Below, piece after piece: positions 24,431 to 32,036 of a stretch of 32,147 bases of DNA. The notes under the pieces were generated by a model. It saw nothing but the letters and a program-made list of their open reading frames with translations. It did not search any database and was not told where the DNA came from. The translations under genes were made by a program, and so were the position numbers. Each line of letters opens with the position of its first letter. The stretch's first letter is position 1. The DNA comes from Bacteroidota bacterium (GTDB taxonomy: Bacteria > Bacteroidota > Bacteroidia > Bacteroidales > Lentimicrobiaceae). Location: contig WSXX01000039.1 of NCBI GenBank assembly GCA_009773515.1, forward strand, positions 1-32,147, read 5' to 3'.

Positions 24431-26323
24431 ATGGAGAATTTTATTGTATCGGCCCGAAAGTACCGCCCGGCTTCATTTGCAACGGTAGTGGGACAATCGT
24501 CTATAACCAATACCCTTAAAAATGCAATCCGCAATCAGCAGATAGCACAGGCTTTTTTGTTTACCGGACCACGTGGCGTTGGTAAGACTACCTGTGCCAG
24601 AATTATGGCCAAAACCATCAATTGCCAGAATCTGAGTGCTGATGGAGAGGCTTGTAATATTTGCGAATCATGTATTTCGTTTGGTCATTCTTCATCTTTT
24701 AACATTTATGAGCTTGATGCAGCCTCAAACAATTCGGTAGATGATATCCGCAATCTTGTTGATCAGGTGCGTATTCCGCCTCAAACCGGTAAATACAAGG
24801 TCTATATCATCGATGAGGTGCACATGCTTTCACAGGCAGCTTTTAATGCATTTCTTAAAACACTTGAGGAGCCACCACCTTACGCCAAGTTCATACTTGC
24901 AACCACCGAAAAGCATAAGATTCTTCCGACCATTCTGTCTCGTTGCCAGATTTTTGATTTCCGTCGCATAAGCGTTGAAGATATCGCTCACCACCTTGCC
25001 TACGTTGCTGAAAGTGAGCATGTAGAAGCTGAAATGGATGCCCTGCATGTTATTGCACAAAAAGCCGATGGTGGCTTGCGCGATGCCCTTTCAATGTTTG
25101 ACCAGCTGGTGAGTTATGCCGGCAATAAACTTACTTACAAGCAGGTAATTGAAAACCTGAATGTTCTTGACCACGATTATTATTTCAGAATTACCGATTT
25201 TATTCTTCAGGGAAATATAAGCCAGACGCTGCTTACCGTGAATGAAATAATTGAAAATGGTTTTGATGGCCAGCATTTTATTACCGGTTTGGGCCAGCAT
25301 TTCAGGAGTCTGCTTGTTAGCCAGGATAAGGAAACCATACAGCTTATGGAGACCAGTGCCAATATCCGGAACCTTTATCTCAGGCAATCATCGGCCTGCA
25401 ATGGTGCATTTTTGCTAAAAGCACTCGAAATCAGCAATCAATGTGATCTGAATTATAAAATAAGCAACAACAAACGGCTTCATGTTGAAATTGCCCTGAT
25501 GCAATTGTGCCGTCTGGCCAATCCCGATGGACCTCAGCCAATGGTAATCGCTCCAAGACCAATTGCGCAGCAACCACCTGTAAAACCCATTTCTCCTTCG
25601 CCGGTAACACCAGCGCCGGAACCAGCCACAGAAACCACAACGAAGCCTGCTCAGCCAACAGCTGGTATAGCAGCAGAACCGGTTTCAAATTATGCGGATG
25701 CTCAACAGCCTGCTCCTTCGATAATACCGCCTCAGGCAATTATTCCGGAAGATTCGCAAAAATCAGCTCCTCAGCCGACTTCTTCTGTTGAGATGGATAA
25801 GCCTCAGTCTGCTAATCCCGCGCCAACTCAGTCTGCAAGACCATCTTATTCAGGCATTAACATCGGTGGTCTGATGAAGCCCGGCAGTGTTGCTGAACCA
25901 AATCCCGGGAATGCAGACACATCTGATGAGGAAGAAGTTTTGCCATCAGATCGTGAGATATTTACCCAGGCTGATCTGGAAAGGATATGGGAGCCAATGG
26001 CTTCAAGTGTCTCAAAAGATCTGGCCAATCTCTATCATTCGCTTATCTGCCGCACGCCGGTTCTTGCCGATGATTTTAAAATAGTGGTGACCGTTGATAA
26101 CAAAATTCAGGATGCAGATATTTTTACCAAAAGGCCGGAAATACTTGGTTATCTGCGAAAAGAACTTAAAAACTGGGGAATAACGCTTGAAACAGTTATC
26201 TCGGATCGTCCGGTTGAATCGCGCAAGCCCTACACCGATCAGGATAAATTTGATGTGATGGCAGCGCAGAATCCGGCGGTTAAGACTTTGAAGAACCAGT
26301 TGAATCTGGATATTGAGATGTAG
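24431..26323 (+). CDS. dnaX: DNA polymerase III subunit gamma/tau
   Basis: DnaX is the ATPase of the clamp loader. The 630 residues contain Walker A GPRGVGKTT (46-54), zinc ligands C65, C75, C78 and C81, Walker B IIDEVHML (127-133), sensor-type ATTEKHKILPTILSRCQIF, and domain III to about residue 360. A Pro/Ala/Gln-rich linker (about 365-500) follows, then a C-terminal tau-like domain (about 505-630), presumably for polymerase contact. I see no obvious slippery sequence for a gamma frameshift, so a single tau-type product is likely. The plug-protein gene ends 137 nt upstream. Confidence 0.95.
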   Translation: MENFIVSARKYRPASFATVVGQSSITNTLKNAIRNQQIAQAFLFTGPRGVGKTTCARIMAKTINCQNLSADGEACNICESCISFGHSSSFNIYELDAASNNSVDDIRNLVDQVRIPPQTGKYKVYIIDEVHMLSQAAFNAFLKTLEEPPPYAKFILATTEKHKILPTILSRCQIFDFRRISVEDIAHHLAYVAESEHVEAEMDALHVIAQKADGGLRDALSMFDQLVSYAGNKLTYKQVIENLNVLDHDYYFRITDFILQGNISQTLLTVNEIIENGFDGQHFITGLGQHFRSLLVSQDKETIQLMETSANIRNLYLRQSSACNGAFLLKALEISNQCDLNYKISNNKRLHVEIALMQLCRLANPDGPQPMVIAPRPIAQQPPVKPISPSPVTPAPEPATETTTKPAQPTAGIAAEPVSNYADAQQPAPSIIPPQAIIPEDSQKSAPQPTSSVEMDKPQSANPAPTQSARPSYSGINIGGLMKPGSVAEPNPGNADTSDEEEVLPSDREIFTQADLERIWEPMASSVSKDLANLYHSLICRTPVLADDFKIVVTVDNKIQDADIFTKRPEILGYLRKELKNWGITLETVISDRPVESRKPYTDQDKFDVMAAQNPAVKTLKNQLNLDIEM

Positions 26324-26433
26324 ATATTCAGAAGTTCAACTGAGCGGTTTCTATTGCAGTTTTATGGTTTTAAATATTCCGGAAAGCTTCTTAATTATGA
26401 TCTATTCAATTTTTTATAGTAAACCTTTTTTTA

Positions 26434-26441
26434 TATTTTTG
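26434..26441 (+). promoter_or_regulatory. -7 element TATTTTTG upstream of the 26491 gene
   Basis: TATTTTTG matches TAnnTTTG with a T run about 19 nt upstream (26410-26415), 49 nt before the ATG. It would separate this gene from dnaX. Confidence 0.45.
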
Positions 26442-26490
26442 TTGTTTAAGTCAGCTTTAGGACTTCAGAATCAGCACCAACAAACAATAT

Positions 26491-27846
26491 ATGAAAATAA
26501 TTATCAGTGGTTATTTCGATGCCGGCTACTCCATAGGCATTGATGATTACCCTTTTGAAAAGGAGGGCGCACTTACTTCCCTTAATTCGGAAAATGATTT
26601 TCTTGCTTCCTTTAACAAGCCTGAAGAAATGTTTGCTTTTGCCAATGAAGTTCCATGTGGTGCATTTCACGTTGATGATGCAGAAGGACACATTGGGTTG
26701 AGTGTGCCGGTCGGGACCGGGCTGAAAATTGATTTATCGGGAAGCAGCATGCTGAAACACCTTCATGCCGAAGCGCTTGAAGCAGCTTCCGACAAGCGTT
26801 TCATGGGATCATATTATGCCGATCCTCCGGAAAATATCGTTGGTATTATCACAGGTTTTCAGCAAAGGATAGGTTTCTCCAAAACTTCAGTCAATTTATA
26901 TGGACTGGGAATTGGTTATATTTTCATTGAATCCGCTGAACTTGATGAAGAACTTGCACCTTACGCTTTGTGGATTTACCGTTGTTATGAATATGCAACC
27001 TATGGAGCATACAGCAGCGGAAAATTCAGAGATGCCTTCAGAAAAATGGTTTCTGACACTTACACCATTTTCAGCAATAAAGATGGTTATGAAACACTTA
27101 CCCGCCGTAAGATTCCCTGTGATTTTTTTCCGGGCTACCAGTTGATATTGATGTGTAACAATCAGCACGATGCCTCACTTGCTTCGCGGATATTAGAAAA
27201 TTATGATGAATTGACTCCCTTGCAGATGGACGATGGAAAAATCAGTCTGGGCTGGGCAGCAGCAATAGTAGAGCCTTCGAATGTTGATTATGTTTCCAGG
27301 ATTCTCTTTTTATTGAAGATGGCTCAGGTTTATTACGGAATCTGCGATGGGTTTGAGCGGTTATTTTCACATCATATCTCAAGCTCGGTCAGAGAGAATC
27401 TATCCGGAGAAAAATCAGTTTATGATGCTGTTTCGCTTAACCGGCTTCGCACGATTGCGCATACTGTGGCTGAGTTTACACGCTTCAGTGCGCTTACTCA
27501 GAATATTTCAGATCAGAAATTATTGAACGCTTTTGATCAGATGGGCGGACTTTCTCAGAAAATAGAGCACATGGCCTCCGCCTGCGAAATTTTTACCAAC
27601 ATTCAGAATGAAGTGCTTGAACAAAAACAAGCCCGACGCGACAAGCGGCTGAATGTTTACGCCATGGCGCTCACTGCGCTGACCATAGTAAGTGTGCTTG
27701 CCGATATGCTGAGCATAAACGCAGCGCTTGAAATGAGTGGCTGGATCATGCTTCTGAAGCTGGGTGCAATACTCGGACTTCTTATTCTGGTGATTTATCT
27801 GACTTTTGAAGGCCGCTTCCTGCGATGGAAAAAGAAAAGAAACTGA
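26491..27846 (+). CDS. Uncharacterised membrane protein with two C-terminal TM helices
   Basis: I do not recognise this 451-residue protein. Residues 1-390 look soluble: an acidic mixed alpha/beta N-terminal half, then long helices (NRLRTIAHTVAEFTRFSAL; QKIEHMASACEIFTNIQNEV) ending in a basic EQKQARRDKRLN segment. Two TM helices follow at about 395-415 and 420-442, then a basic tail (RFLRWKKKRN). A large cytosolic part, a long helix and two closing TM helices recall CorA-like and RMND1/DUF155-like proteins, but the GMN motif of CorA is absent. Neighbouring genes (dnaX, AspT-like transporter) do not suggest a role. Codon use fits the neighbourhood, so it is a real gene. Confidence 0.8.
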   Translation: MKIIISGYFDAGYSIGIDDYPFEKEGALTSLNSENDFLASFNKPEEMFAFANEVPCGAFHVDDAEGHIGLSVPVGTGLKIDLSGSSMLKHLHAEALEAASDKRFMGSYYADPPENIVGIITGFQQRIGFSKTSVNLYGLGIGYIFIESAELDEELAPYALWIYRCYEYATYGAYSSGKFRDAFRKMVSDTYTIFSNKDGYETLTRRKIPCDFFPGYQLILMCNNQHDASLASRILENYDELTPLQMDDGKISLGWAAAIVEPSNVDYVSRILFLLKMAQVYYGICDGFERLFSHHISSSVRENLSGEKSVYDAVSLNRLRTIAHTVAEFTRFSALTQNISDQKLLNAFDQMGGLSQKIEHMASACEIFTNIQNEVLEQKQARRDKRLNVYAMALTALTIVSVLADMLSINAALEMSGWIMLLKLGAILGLLILVIYLTFEGRFLRWKKKRN

Positions 27847-27909
27847 AGTGAGAATTTCTGTTCTTCAGTCAAATTTACTGGGTTCCGAAAATCAGATTTA
27901 TCCGGGATT

Positions 27910-29508
27910 TCAGAAAACCGGCAATTTAAATAAGATATTCGAAAAAATTATCATCAGTACCAGTGCCAACGGATAGACTGCTGCATAGGAAACCTGTGCA
28001 ATTCCACTATCTGATTGTGTGTTTATAGCTGCCAGTCCAGGCGTGCTTGTCATTCCGCCTGTCATCACGCCCATTAGCGTAAGGAAGTTCATTTTGAGGA
28101 AGACCCGGCCAACGATCAGGGCAATTATAAGCGGGATAATGGTGATGGCTGCTCCGGCGGCAATAAGTCCGGCACCGTAGTTAATGAATGTTTCTTCGAT
28201 GTGTCCGCCAGCCTCACAACCAACAGTTGCCAGAAACATCAGCAGTCCAAGCTCCCTGAAAAGCTGGTTGGCATTGCTCGACATTGACCAGATGATGGGA
28301 CCTGTTTTGCCGATACCGCTGAGCACAAGCGCTGCTGCCAGAACTCCGCCGGTTATGCCCAGGCTGAAATCGAATAAGCCAAAGACCGGAATTTTTACCA
28401 TCCCGACAAGTATTCCTATCACAATACCAAGGGTGATGGGCAGGAAATCAGTTTCTGATAGTCGTTTGTCATCGTTTCCTAAAAGTCTAACCACCTGTTT
28501 CATACTTTCGCGACTGGTTGCCACCATAAGCCGGTCGCCAAATCGCAGCATGGTGTAATGCATTGGCCTGATTTCTATGCCGCTGCGGCGGATTCGTACC
28601 ACAGTTGCATCATAATTGGCGCCAAGGTTAAGTTTTTGCAGGGGCTTATTTATGACCTGTTTGCTGGTAACAAGCACCCACTGAACATCATGTCCTTTGT
28701 CCAGTTGAAGTTCTTCTTCGGTTTGGGGGCCGACAAACAATTTCACATTCTCCAGATCTTCGGCAGTGCCCAAAGCCCTGATTACATCGCCGTAATGCAG
28801 CACAGTATCACGGCCAGGGGTAATGGTAACGCCATCATGCTTGACCCTGGAAATAACACAATTGGTGGCAGTTCTGAATTTCAGGTCAACCAAGGATTTG
28901 CCGTCGATATTCGGATTTTCGACCCTGAAATTGCCCGGGATAAATTCGGGATAACTCTGTTTTACACTCAGGTTAAATTCTTCTTCACTCTTTTTGAAGT
29001 TAATCCGCAAAATTTTCGGAATCAAGCTGACAAAAAGCACTACACCAATCACTCCGAAAGGGTAGGCGATTCCATAACCGATGGAGGCCATTGGCGAATT
29101 ACTGACTTCTACCGCCGCAGCAAGACCGGGTGTGCTGGTCATTGCGCCATTGAAGAGACCCACTGCGAGGGCTTTGTCAATATTCATTAAACTGCTGAGC
29201 AGCCACGTAATCAGCGCGCCACTGGCAATAATGATGCTGGCGATAATAAAAAGTTGCTTCCCGTATTGCCTGAAACTTCTGAAGAATCCAGGACCCGACT
29301 GAATGCCAATTGTAAAGATGAAAAGCAGCAGTCCGATGTGTTGATATTCCGATGGCAGCCTGAATCCGAAATGCCCCAGCAGCATGGCAATAAAAATTAC
29401 CGCCGATATATCAAGCGAAAAGCCTCTGATTTTAGCTTTTCCAACAACAAGACCAAGACTGATAATTAGAAATAATGCCAGATAACTGACCGAGATAATG
29501 CTGTCCAT
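27910..29508 (-). CDS. AspT/YidE-YbjL family putative transporter
   Basis: A 532-residue inner-membrane protein of the aspartate:alanine exchanger family. It has two similar membrane halves, each with the repeat motif: GAMTSTPGLAAAVE in the first and GGMTSTPGLAAIN in the second. Between them are two RCK_C (TrkA-C) domains: one around residues 200-280 (DLKFRTATNCVISRVKHDG, VLHYGDVIRALG) and one around 285-365 (YDATVVRIRRSGIEIRP, MLRFGDRLMVAT), which probably bind a regulatory ligand. The substrate is unknown; AspT itself exchanges aspartate and alanine. It converges with the 26491 gene and has a -7 element at 29528-29535. Confidence 0.92.
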   Translation of the reverse strand: MDSIISVSYLALFLIISLGLVVGKAKIRGFSLDISAVIFIAMLLGHFGFRLPSEYQHIGLLLFIFTIGIQSGPGFFRSFRQYGKQLFIIASIIIASGALITWLLSSLMNIDKALAVGLFNGAMTSTPGLAAAVEVSNSPMASIGYGIAYPFGVIGVVLFVSLIPKILRINFKKSEEEFNLSVKQSYPEFIPGNFRVENPNIDGKSLVDLKFRTATNCVISRVKHDGVTITPGRDTVLHYGDVIRALGTAEDLENVKLFVGPQTEEELQLDKGHDVQWVLVTSKQVINKPLQKLNLGANYDATVVRIRRSGIEIRPMHYTMLRFGDRLMVATSRESMKQVVRLLGNDDKRLSETDFLPITLGIVIGILVGMVKIPVFGLFDFSLGITGGVLAAALVLSGIGKTGPIIWSMSSNANQLFRELGLLMFLATVGCEAGGHIEETFINYGAGLIAAGAAITIIPLIIALIVGRVFLKMNFLTLMGVMTGGMTSTPGLAAINTQSDSGIAQVSYAAVYPLALVLMIIFSNILFKLPVF

Positions 29509-29527
29509 TTGGGAGGGAATTGAACGG

Positions 29528-29535
29528 CAAAGGTA
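29528..29535 (-). promoter_or_regulatory. -7 element TACCTTTG upstream of the AspT-like gene
   Basis: On the minus strand TACCTTTG matches TAnnTTTG, 19 nt upstream of the start codon. The -33 region lies at the edge of the repeat tract that begins at about 29571. Confidence 0.45.
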
Positions 29536-29591
29536 GGTAAGTTAGGGCAGTTTGTCTGTTTTGTTTATTAAAAAGACAAGGAAACGGTTTT

Positions 29592-29763
29592 AAGACAAGG
29601 TGACACGGAGAGATGGGGACAAGGGGAAGAATCTACGACAAGGTTTTTTTAAGACAAGGTGACAAGGAGAAATGGGGACAAGGGGAAGTTTTCTACGACA
29701 AGGTTTTTTTACGACAAGGTGACATGGAGAGATGGGGACAAGGGGAAGTATCTACGCCAAGGT
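29592..29763. repeat. Tandem repeat, about three copies of a 60-bp unit
   Basis: Unit 1 is 29592-29650, unit 2 is 29651-29710 and unit 3 is 29711-29763 (incomplete). Each begins AAGACAAGGTGAC or ACGACAAGGTGAC, continues with GGAGAAATGGGGACAAGGGG and ends CTACGACAAGG with, in the first two, a run of seven T. Copies differ by a few substitutions and one indel. A degenerate start of another unit is visible at 29571-29590. The tract sits between the AspT-like promoter and the T9SS cargo gene. Nothing else is seen in the 351-nt gap except the 7-mer array. Confidence 0.9.
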
Positions 29764-29814
29764 GATTCGGGGAATTTCTCCTTATCAATATTGCAACCTC
29801 CGATTCTAACTACC

Positions 29815-29849
29815 GACCTCTGACCTCTGATCTCTGCCCTCTGACCTCC
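29815..29849. repeat. Five tandem copies of a 7-mer (GACCTCT family)
   Basis: GACCTCT, GACCTCT, GATCTCT, GCCCTCT, GACCTCC run without gaps. The array ends 10 nt beyond the stop codon of the minus-strand T9SS cargo gene. Members of the same 7-mer family recur upstream of that gene at 31670-31690. Confidence 0.85.
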
Positions 29850-29859
29850 GGCTTCCAAC

Positions 29860-31503
29860 CTACTTCACCACCTTCGCGCTCCCAACCGTCTTATCTTTAT
29901 ACACCAACCTCAACAGATACATCCCCGGCACCCACCGTTCTGCATCGAACTGCACCACCATTTGCCCTTGCGTAAGTTTTTGCTCGGTTATAAACCTTCC
30001 ACTTAAATCAAAAACCTGCAAAACGCTTTGCTGCTGGTAGTTGCTTTGGTAAAGAGCGGTATTTAATCCGTGGTTGTTGTTGCGGATGGCAATAAACTCG
30101 GGCAGGCGCACCTGAAATACATCGCTTACCGGGTTGGGGTAAACCTCCATTACCGCCACATTGGGCAGGGTAGCCAGTTGTTCAACACTTACCACAATAT
30201 CGCAATCTTCCATACCGATTGTATCGTGGAGGGCCACACCGCCTGGGCAGGCATAGTCATACACCCGTGGGGTGGGGTCATAAATATCATCTTCGAGGTT
30301 GGAGTTGAGTTTGAAAAGAAAGGTATTTCCTGGAGGTCCATAAGGGTTTGCTGCATCGGCGCTGCCGATTGCAAGTATTTTATTGTCGTGAGTCGTAGAT
30401 ACCCTGTAAGCAGCTCCCCAATAGTCATCAAGAAATCTGCGTCGGTGAAGAACATTTCCAAGTGTATCTATAAGTAATACATCAGAACGCACCTGAAACC
30501 AGTTGTTTTCCTGGCCTTCAGTTGTGCCAGTAATAACAATACTACTGTCAGTTGTCCAGTCTAAAAATCCATTTGAACTTACTGTATCATTTAGAATAAA
30601 GTATTCCACTTGAGTTCCATCAACCTTCTGTCTTCTAAGCGATTTTTTACTATAATTATATGGGTATGTCTGCGTGGTAACAGTGTACCCGGCTGAAAAC
30701 AGATTTCCCCTATTGTCCATAATTGTCTCATAATCCACACCTCTTATTGAATCATTGTCATAATGCACAGCCTGCCAGCTTATCACTTCTCCGTCAGAGT
30801 CAATATGCAATTTAACAGGCTTTAAACTTACATAAGCTGATTGGCCATCATCATAATAACCGTAGCCGGTTACAATGGTTGAACCATCATCCAGCCCAAG
30901 AATATCAAAAGGATTATTATCAACAATTGTATCACAGTCATAAGTAAAAAGCCATTGTATCTGCCCATTAAAATCCATTTTTACCACACCGATTGCGTGG
31001 GTGGGGACATTCCAGTTTGAATATAGCCCAATAAATCCATCATTGGTCTGAACAATATCAGTCCCGGAATTACTTGTACCCTGAATGCTAATAAGGGTAC
31101 ACCAGTCTAACTGGCCGCAGGAATTCACTTTAATAAACGCCGGATCACCCAGGATGTCATTTGGATTAGGCTCAAGATACTTTGTTCCCATAGCAAGTAT
31201 TACACCTGAGTCACTAGTAATGGACATATTGTCAACCAATGAAATGTACTGTTCATGCTTGCCAATTATCCTGTCCCAAAGTAGATTGCCATTGTTATCA
31301 TTCTTAATCAACCAACCTGAGGTTCTCAAGCCATATTGACCAATATTTTGTGACAGAAGAATAATCCCATTATCGTACGTCTCAAAAGCTGCTTTGCCTG
31401 ATGAATTTGCCACAGGATTGATATAAATTTTAGGCCATGTTTGTGAAACGGCTAAGAAAGCGAATGCGAAATTTAATACAATAAATAGAAATGAAGTTTT
31501 CAT
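29860..31503 (-). CDS. Secreted T9SS cargo protein with C-terminal sorting domain
   Basis: A 547-residue exported protein. The signal peptide is MKTSFLFIVLNFAFAFLAVS, cut before QTWPKIY. The body (about 25-430) has beta-propeller-like repeats with a recurring DxG-[I/T]-[I/L] pattern: YDNGIILLSQ, TSDSGVILAMG, TNDGFIGLYSN, LDDGSTIVTGYG, THDNKILAIGSAD. Residues 452-547 are a type A T9SS sorting domain, with MEVYPNPVSD, LQVFDLSGR and GMYLLRLVY, ending in basic AKVVK. The sorting domain carries an Asn/Gln-rich insert (NNNHGLN to NYQQQ). The frame is open to 31719, but that extension is repeat-rich and lies before the signal peptide. The body's binding or enzymatic role cannot be told. A second sorting domain with the same tail lies upstream at 32037. 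Confidence 0.88.
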   Translation of the reverse strand: MKTSFLFIVLNFAFAFLAVSQTWPKIYINPVANSSGKAAFETYDNGIILLSQNIGQYGLRTSGWLIKNDNNGNLLWDRIIGKHEQYISLVDNMSITSDSGVILAMGTKYLEPNPNDILGDPAFIKVNSCGQLDWCTLISIQGTSNSGTDIVQTNDGFIGLYSNWNVPTHAIGVVKMDFNGQIQWLFTYDCDTIVDNNPFDILGLDDGSTIVTGYGYYDDGQSAYVSLKPVKLHIDSDGEVISWQAVHYDNDSIRGVDYETIMDNRGNLFSAGYTVTTQTYPYNYSKKSLRRQKVDGTQVEYFILNDTVSSNGFLDWTTDSSIVITGTTEGQENNWFQVRSDVLLIDTLGNVLHRRRFLDDYWGAAYRVSTTHDNKILAIGSADAANPYGPPGNTFLFKLNSNLEDDIYDPTPRVYDYACPGGVALHDTIGMEDCDIVVSVEQLATLPNVAVMEVYPNPVSDVFQVRLPEFIAIRNNNHGLNTALYQSNYQQQSVLQVFDLSGRFITEQKLTQGQMVVQFDAERWVPGMYLLRLVYKDKTVGSAKVVK

Positions 31504-31669
31504 GAACCTGAATTTTAAATTGTTAATTCTGCGATTGTGTACCGGTATTCCGGCTTCATTGTTTTTATTTGGAATTAAAAACCAGCCATAAATAGTGCTT
31601 TTGTTTGTCATCATTACTGGTTGCAGATTTACCTTTGGTGAGCTCCGCTTCGCTTCGGTTCGGATTTCT

Positions 31670-31690
31670 GACATCTGACGTCCGACTTCT
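31670..31690. repeat. Three tandem 7-mers of the GACNTCY family
   Basis: GACATCT, GACGTCC and GACTTCT, contiguous and in the same orientation as the array at 29815-29849. With that array they flank the cargo gene on both sides. Confidence 0.6.
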
Positions 31691-31789
31691 CTCGTTATCT
31701 CTTCGAGCTCCCGAGACAAGCGACCTCTCTCGTTATCTCTCCGGGCATGTAAGACTATTCCAGATAATCAGGCTCAACGATGCTATTCC

Positions 31790-32032
31790 TTGAATCTTTG
31801 AATCTTTGTCCCGAAACTTCGGGATTGAATCATTGAATCCTTGAATCCTTGAATCATTGAATCATTGAATCTTTGAATCCTTGAACCGACCAACGGGAGC
31901 TCAGCGAAGCTAATCATTGAATCATTGAATCCTTGAATCCTTGAATCTTTGAATCCTTGAACCGACCAACGGGAGCTCAGCGAAGCTAATCCTTGAATCT
32001 TTGAATCCTTGAATCCTTGAATCTTTGAATCT
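31790..32032. repeat. Octamer TTGAATCN tandem array with a 76-bp higher-order repeat
   Basis: Blocks of perfect 8-mers TTGAATC[A/C/T] lie at 31790-31805, 31825-31880, 31917-31956 and 31993-32032, about 19 copies in all. Block 1 is followed by the hairpin TCCCGAA/TTCGGGA (31809-31824). Blocks 2 and 3 each end in TTGAACCG followed by the same spacer (ACCAACGGGAGCTCAGCGAA, then GCTAATC); the two spacer copies at 31881 and 31957 are identical over 35 nt. The array ends 4 nt before the stop codon of the next cargo gene. Confidence 0.93.
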
Positions 32033-32036
32033 TTAA

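Larger units (their letters stand above)
31504..32036. other. 533-nt gene-free repeat mosaic between two T9SS cargo genes
   Basis: This gap holds the presumed leader of the cargo gene (31504-31620, AT-rich, no clear TAnnTTTG), a pyrimidine-rich segment with 7-mers GACATCT, GACGTCC and GACTTCT (31670-31690), two copies of CTCGTTATCTCT (31691-31702 and 31729-31740), and the octamer array from 31790. Open frames through it are products of the repeats and should not be called genes. Confidence 0.7.

Noticed and set aside
24431-26323. Programmed frameshift in dnaX giving a short gamma product
   Set aside because: No A-AAA-AAG-type slippery site followed by a stable stem was found between the ATPase part and the linker.
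27842-27869. Hairpin ACTGAAG/CTTCAGT between the convergent 26491 and AspT-like genes
   Set aside because: The loop is long (14 nt) and no T run follows on the plus strand; too weak to call a terminator.
28558-29190. 210-residue open frame on the plus strand inside the AspT-like gene
   Set aside because: It is fully antisense to a strongly supported transporter gene, and its product has no recognisable features.
29592-29763. CRISPR-like array in the 60-bp repeat
   Set aside because: The repeats are directly joined with no unique spacers and no cas genes are present.
30070-30477. 135-residue plus-strand frame inside the cargo gene
   Set aside because: It is antisense to a gene with a signal peptide and sorting domain; there is no independent support.
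31504-31719. 72-residue N-terminal extension of the cargo gene
   Set aside because: It precedes a proper signal peptide at 31503 and runs into repeat DNA; an exported protein should start at the signal peptide.
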